DNA from: Lutjanus erythropterus
Lineage: Eukaryota; Chordata; Actinopteri; Lutjaniformes; Lutjanidae
Assembly: GCA_020091685.1 (NCBI GenBank)
Contig: CM034612.1
Coordinates: forward strand, 28,140,655-28,204,654
DNA: 64,000 nt
Reading direction: 5' to 3'
Both the position numbers and the translations under genes were made by a program. The notes under the pieces were generated by a model. It made no database searches, had not been told where the DNA came from, and saw only the letters and a program-made list of their open reading frames with translations. Below are positions 60,920 to 64,000 of this stretch, piece by piece; within the stretch, counting starts at the first letter, position 1, and the number at the start of each line of letters is the position of its first letter.

Positions 60920-61469
60920 ATGCCTCCGCCTGCAACAGTTTCATACAACTGTGACTTTTTGTGTTCCCTACACCTGATTGAAACCATTGATTCATTATAA
61001 ATCCTATTTGCAAGTGTCCCAGGAGTTTGAGAATTATGGCTCTATTGATACAGTATACAGTTAATGAGAAAAGATTGCAAGGAAAGAGCTATTACCTTTA
61101 TTACCTAATAGTATCCAACATAGTTATTCAAAAATATATCAAAGTCAAATATAAGAAAGCTTTAAAATTGACCAAGTTATTGGCATAAGTGTGTTTTTAG
61201 AGACAGGTCTGTCAGGCGGCCATTTTACGGCCATCTCGAAAGCGTTGGTCTCCAAAATTTAATCAGTTCATGTACCTGTTATAGAGTGTTAGCACACAAG
61301 ATTTGGTGCAAATCCATCCACCCGTTCAAAAGTTATCGTGCAAACAAAAATCTGTGACGGACGGACGGAAAGACGGATGGACGGAAGGACAGACACACAG
61401 ACTCATGTACGGCCGGACAACCGGAGAACAGTATGCCTCTGGCCTGGCACCTTCGGCGGGCGGAGGCAT
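60920..61469. mobile_element. Inverted-repeat element inserted in the L2 LINE
   Basis: ATGCCTCCGCCTGC at 60920-60933 and GCGGGCGGAGGCAT at 61456-61469 are complements at 13 of 14 positions. Near the right end lies a (GACG)n-like run with GACGGACGGACGG, a common mark of a fish repeat with GGAGGCAT ends. LINE sequence resumes within about 90 bp. Confidence 0.65.
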
Positions 61470-61539
61470 AAAAATCATGTCGATTGGGCCCCAGCAAATG
61501 ATTACACAAATCCCACCATTTGCTGGTCCCCTAACAAAT

Positions 61540-62149
61540 CATATCAAGCCAGCTGCTAGGAATCTGGGAGTGTGGTTTGATGTTAACCTAAATTTTGAAA
61601 ATCATACAACAAAGCTTGTACAGTCATGTTTTTATCATCTAAGAAATATTTCAAAAATACGTTCTATACTATCTTTTAAAGACACAGAAACCATTTTACA
61701 TGCTTTTATCTCATCACACCTGAATTTCTGCTTGCACCAAAAATCTATTCACAGACTTCAGAATGTTCAAAACTCAGCTGCCAGACCTTTAACCAGAACT
61801 TGGAAACATGATCATATCACTCCTGTTTTAGCAGCTCTACATACATTTTAGAATAGATCTTAAGATTTTACTGGTGACTTTTAAAGCTCTCAATGGCCTC
61901 GCTCCCTCATACATCTCTGACCTGTTAGTACCTTACATACCAGGACGTTCCTTGAGATCCTCGGGCAGAGGTCTCTTGTCTGTTCCACAGGCCCGGCTGA
62001 AAACTAAAGGGGACAGGGCCTTTTCAGTCAGGGCCCCAAGGCTCTGGAACAATCTGCCTGAGGAAATTAGGTCAGCCAAGTCAGTGATCTCCTTTAAATC
62101 TCTTCTTAAGACATACTTTTACCGGAGAGCCTTTCCTGATTTTATCTAA
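61540..62149 (+). pseudogene. L2 LINE reverse transcriptase C-terminal end
   Basis: The first frame has NLGVWFDVNLNFENH, LRNISKIRSILSFKD and LQNVQNSAARPLTRT. After a frameshift near 61850 the second frame reads FKALNGLAPSYISDLLVPY, RLKTKGDRAFSVRAPRLWNN and SFKSLLKTYFYRRAF. This is the usual C-terminal order of fish L2-type proteins. A short deletion follows LNFCLHQKS, where the ancestral LLAGLP segment is missing. Confidence 0.85.
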
Positions 62150-62478
62150 TTTTGAACTGTTGTGCACTGTTTTTATTTCTTAAAAATGTTTTTACCTTCC
62201 TATTTTGCACTGCACTGTATTTTATTTTATCTGTTTTAGCTGTTGTGTGATTCTTGATCCTGTCTGTTTTATTTTGTTGCCTTTGTGAAGCACTTTGTAA
62301 TGTGAATTTTGAAAAGTACTCTATAAATAAAGATTATTCTTATTCTTATTATCATTATTATTATTATTATTTGTTCTATGCTTTCATTTCAGAGTACAAT
62401 GAGACACTAAACTGCATAATTGGGGTGTTCGAAAACTTTTGACCATATATATATATATATTTATGTGTGTGTGTGTGT

Positions 62479-62570
62479 GTGTTTAATTAATTATAATTCA
62501 GTGACAAAGCCGCTTCATATATATATATATATACATACATACATAGTCGCTGAATTATAATTAATTAAAC
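62479..62570. repeat. 25-bp inverted repeat around a TA core
   Basis: The arm GTTTAATTAATTATAATTCA followed by GTGAC (62480-62504) is complementary, with one mismatch, to GTCGCTGAATTATAATTAAT followed by TAAAC (62546-62570). The core holds a (TA)n and (CATA)n run. It lies 35 bp beyond the right end of the Tc1 element. Confidence 0.8.
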
Positions 62571-64000
62571 AACACTGTAATGTGAAACCATTCATTTCTT
62601 AAATGTACATGCATGTGTATGTAATTTCTTAGATATACATGTTGATTTTTACCTATTCTTTATTACATGGCATTTAACATGGGTGTAAGTCTGCCAGCAA
62701 CATAAATAAATCCCATAAATCCCATCCATATAGCTGTAGCTAAGTTCATAGAAAAGTAAAAAAAACAAACAAATACACTTCTCATATATAATTTAATGCA
62801 GCAAAGTGACAAATGTTTCATGGAGGAGATGAGCATCTGTCTGTTTCAGACAGATATTTCAGTCAGGGAACTGTTCAGTATCATCAGGATTTATCAAAAA
62901 TGTTTTATATCAGTCGGCACTTAACACACGATCCCCCTCCCTCCCTCCTCTTTCCTGTCTCTCTCTAAATCTTTGTTATGATTATGATACGATAGTTATG
63001 ATTAATCAACAGGGAGTAATTAAGTATTAAAAGTCCACAAATGGGACTTGTAGCAAAAAAAACACACATCACAAAAGTGTACAGTAATATTATGGTTATA
63101 AATTTTTTTTATATCAAGTCAGCACATTACTGTCACGGTGGTAGTCAAATAGCAAAAGTCCGTCACTTGTAGGCAACTGACGAAAATGCCGGAGTCTTTT
63201 TGGAGACACACAAAAAGGGCCTCTCTCTTCCGGGCCTGACGCTGGAGGTGGCCTGAGAGAGGAGCCTGCACCGGAAGTGGCCCCACCCTGGAGGTCTGCA
63301 GCCAGACCCCTCTCAAACTCCCAGGAGTTTACAACTTTGCAATGCTAACCCTGCTATGTCCTAGCAATTTGCTGGGCATTTTACTGTGAAATTATGGTTC
63401 AAATTAGAGTTTGGCAATATATTAAAATTTTCTAAGTGACCATTGTCAGCCCATCCATCATTAATTTCTCTTAAACTTTATTCAAACTCAACAGAACAGA
63501 AAACATGTAGAACTCATCAAAACTGTCCTTGTTAGTCTGTCCATTCTTCCAACAATCACCAACTCTGGTTTGGTCGAATTAAATCTTTAATTCACTACAT
63601 GAAAAGAGTGCAAAGAGTCTGGCCCTGTAAGCTGTTTACCTCTCAGTCCTCACCCAGCTCTGAGCTCTCATGGTCTGGCTGAGCACATGTGTCCTGTGCC
63701 GCTGGATGAGAGCATGTTGCAGAGCAGCAGCTGTCACTCTGCAGACCATTACATTAGCAAAATCAAAATAACAAATATTGCCCCAAAAGTCCAATTGCAC
63801 AATTACACAACCCTTGTTCAAATACAGTAATTCTACTGTGACATACTGTTATATCACCGTCCTGAAGTAAAGGTCTCAGCGTTTGGATCATGAGTAGAGA
63901 AAAGGTAATGAAGTGCTTTCTCAGGTGCCTTCCTGCAGAGAAGAGAATAGACCATCAGCTTGGTTATGAATTGTCACTGGAATCAATAGGTCAATGGAAA
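62571..64000. other. Unassigned right edge
   Basis: No exon is firmly supported. A minus-strand frame at 63636-63760 (VCRVTAAALQHALIQRHRTH) ends near a possible donor GAGAG|GTAAAC, but no good acceptor was seen. GC-rich sequence at 63180-63320 stands out but was not recognised. Confidence 0.35.

Larger units (their letters stand above)
59530..62365 (+). mobile_element. L2-type LINE, internally deleted
   Basis: From 5' to 3' it holds an ORF1-like segment (CDSCLRLTQKISELEGRISV near 59900), a segment before the reverse transcriptase (PWINDDIRCKRGCRKAEHRW near 60550), and after a foreign insertion the C-terminal part (ARNLGVWFDVNLNF, KIRSILSFKDTETILHAF, LWNNLPEEIRSAKSV). The 3' end GTGAAGCACTTTGTAATGTG, TATAAATAAAG and (ATT)n is the fish L2 form. 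Endonuclease and most of the reverse transcriptase are lost. Confidence 0.85.
58979..62444 (+). mobile_element. Tc1-like transposon interrupted by an L2-type LINE
   Basis: The left terminal repeat AGTCAAAAGTGTTTGAACAC at about 58980-59006 and the right one, complement of GGTCAAAAGTTTTCGAACAC at 62418-62444, match at 24 of 27 positions, and both lie next to TA-rich sequence. Between them are a Tc1 transposase start (59204-59515), a LINE of about 2.8 kb and a short Tc1 3' remnant. The catalytic part of the transposase is missing. Confidence 0.8.

Noticed and set aside
63636..63821. Minus-strand frame with ALQHALIQRHRTHVLSQTMR
   Set aside because: It has a possible donor but no convincing acceptor, no recognised family and no partner exon.
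1..64000. CRISPR arrays, operons, ribosome binding sites, phage or integron structures
   Set aside because: None is present; spliced gene structure and retroelements show this is animal nuclear DNA.

Overview
The window is vertebrate nuclear DNA, almost certainly from a teleost fish. It is AT-rich, most of it lacks open reading frames, and it carries (AC)n microsatellites, Tc1-like and hAT-like DNA transposons, an RTE/Rex3-like LINE tail, L2-like and L1-like LINE fragments, tRNA-derived SINEs and solo LTRs. This mix is typical of fish genomes. Species cannot be told from the sequence alone.

Only one protein-coding gene is fully supported: DERA (deoxyribose-phosphate aldolase). It lies on the minus strand from its start codon at 42745 to its stop at 26057. 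I resolved nine coding exons with consistent reading phase. They give a 318-residue protein, the length known for human DERA, with the catalytic residues Asp155, Lys218 and Lys254 at the same numbers as in the human enzyme. A poly(A) signal lies at 25865-25870. A TATA-less promoter region with ETS- and YY1-like sites lies just above 42745.

Layout: 1-25,860 is a gene-poor region downstream of DERA. It holds MITE-like elements, a solo LTR (18301-18740), a SINE, a broken Tc1 element with a perfect 38-bp palindrome, and several stretches that look like non-coding regulatory DNA. 25,865-42,960 is DERA with its promoter. Its introns carry SINEs, a 611-bp inverted-repeat element and two opposite dinucleotide repeats that bracket exon 8. 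42,960-51,580 is intergenic, with a possible divergent promoter (CRE plus YY1 site), an L1-like fragment and an AT-rich degenerate tandem array. 51,580-62,570 is a dense nest of transposons inserted into one another, several with intact target-site duplications, so that the order of insertion can be read. 62,570-64,000 shows nothing firm.

The most interesting observations are the UG/CA repeat bracket around DERA exon 8, which encodes the Lys254 loop and is exactly 50 codons long, and the layered transposon nests at 51.6-56.0 kb and 59.0-62.4 kb. I found no evidence for a wholly new multi-gene system.
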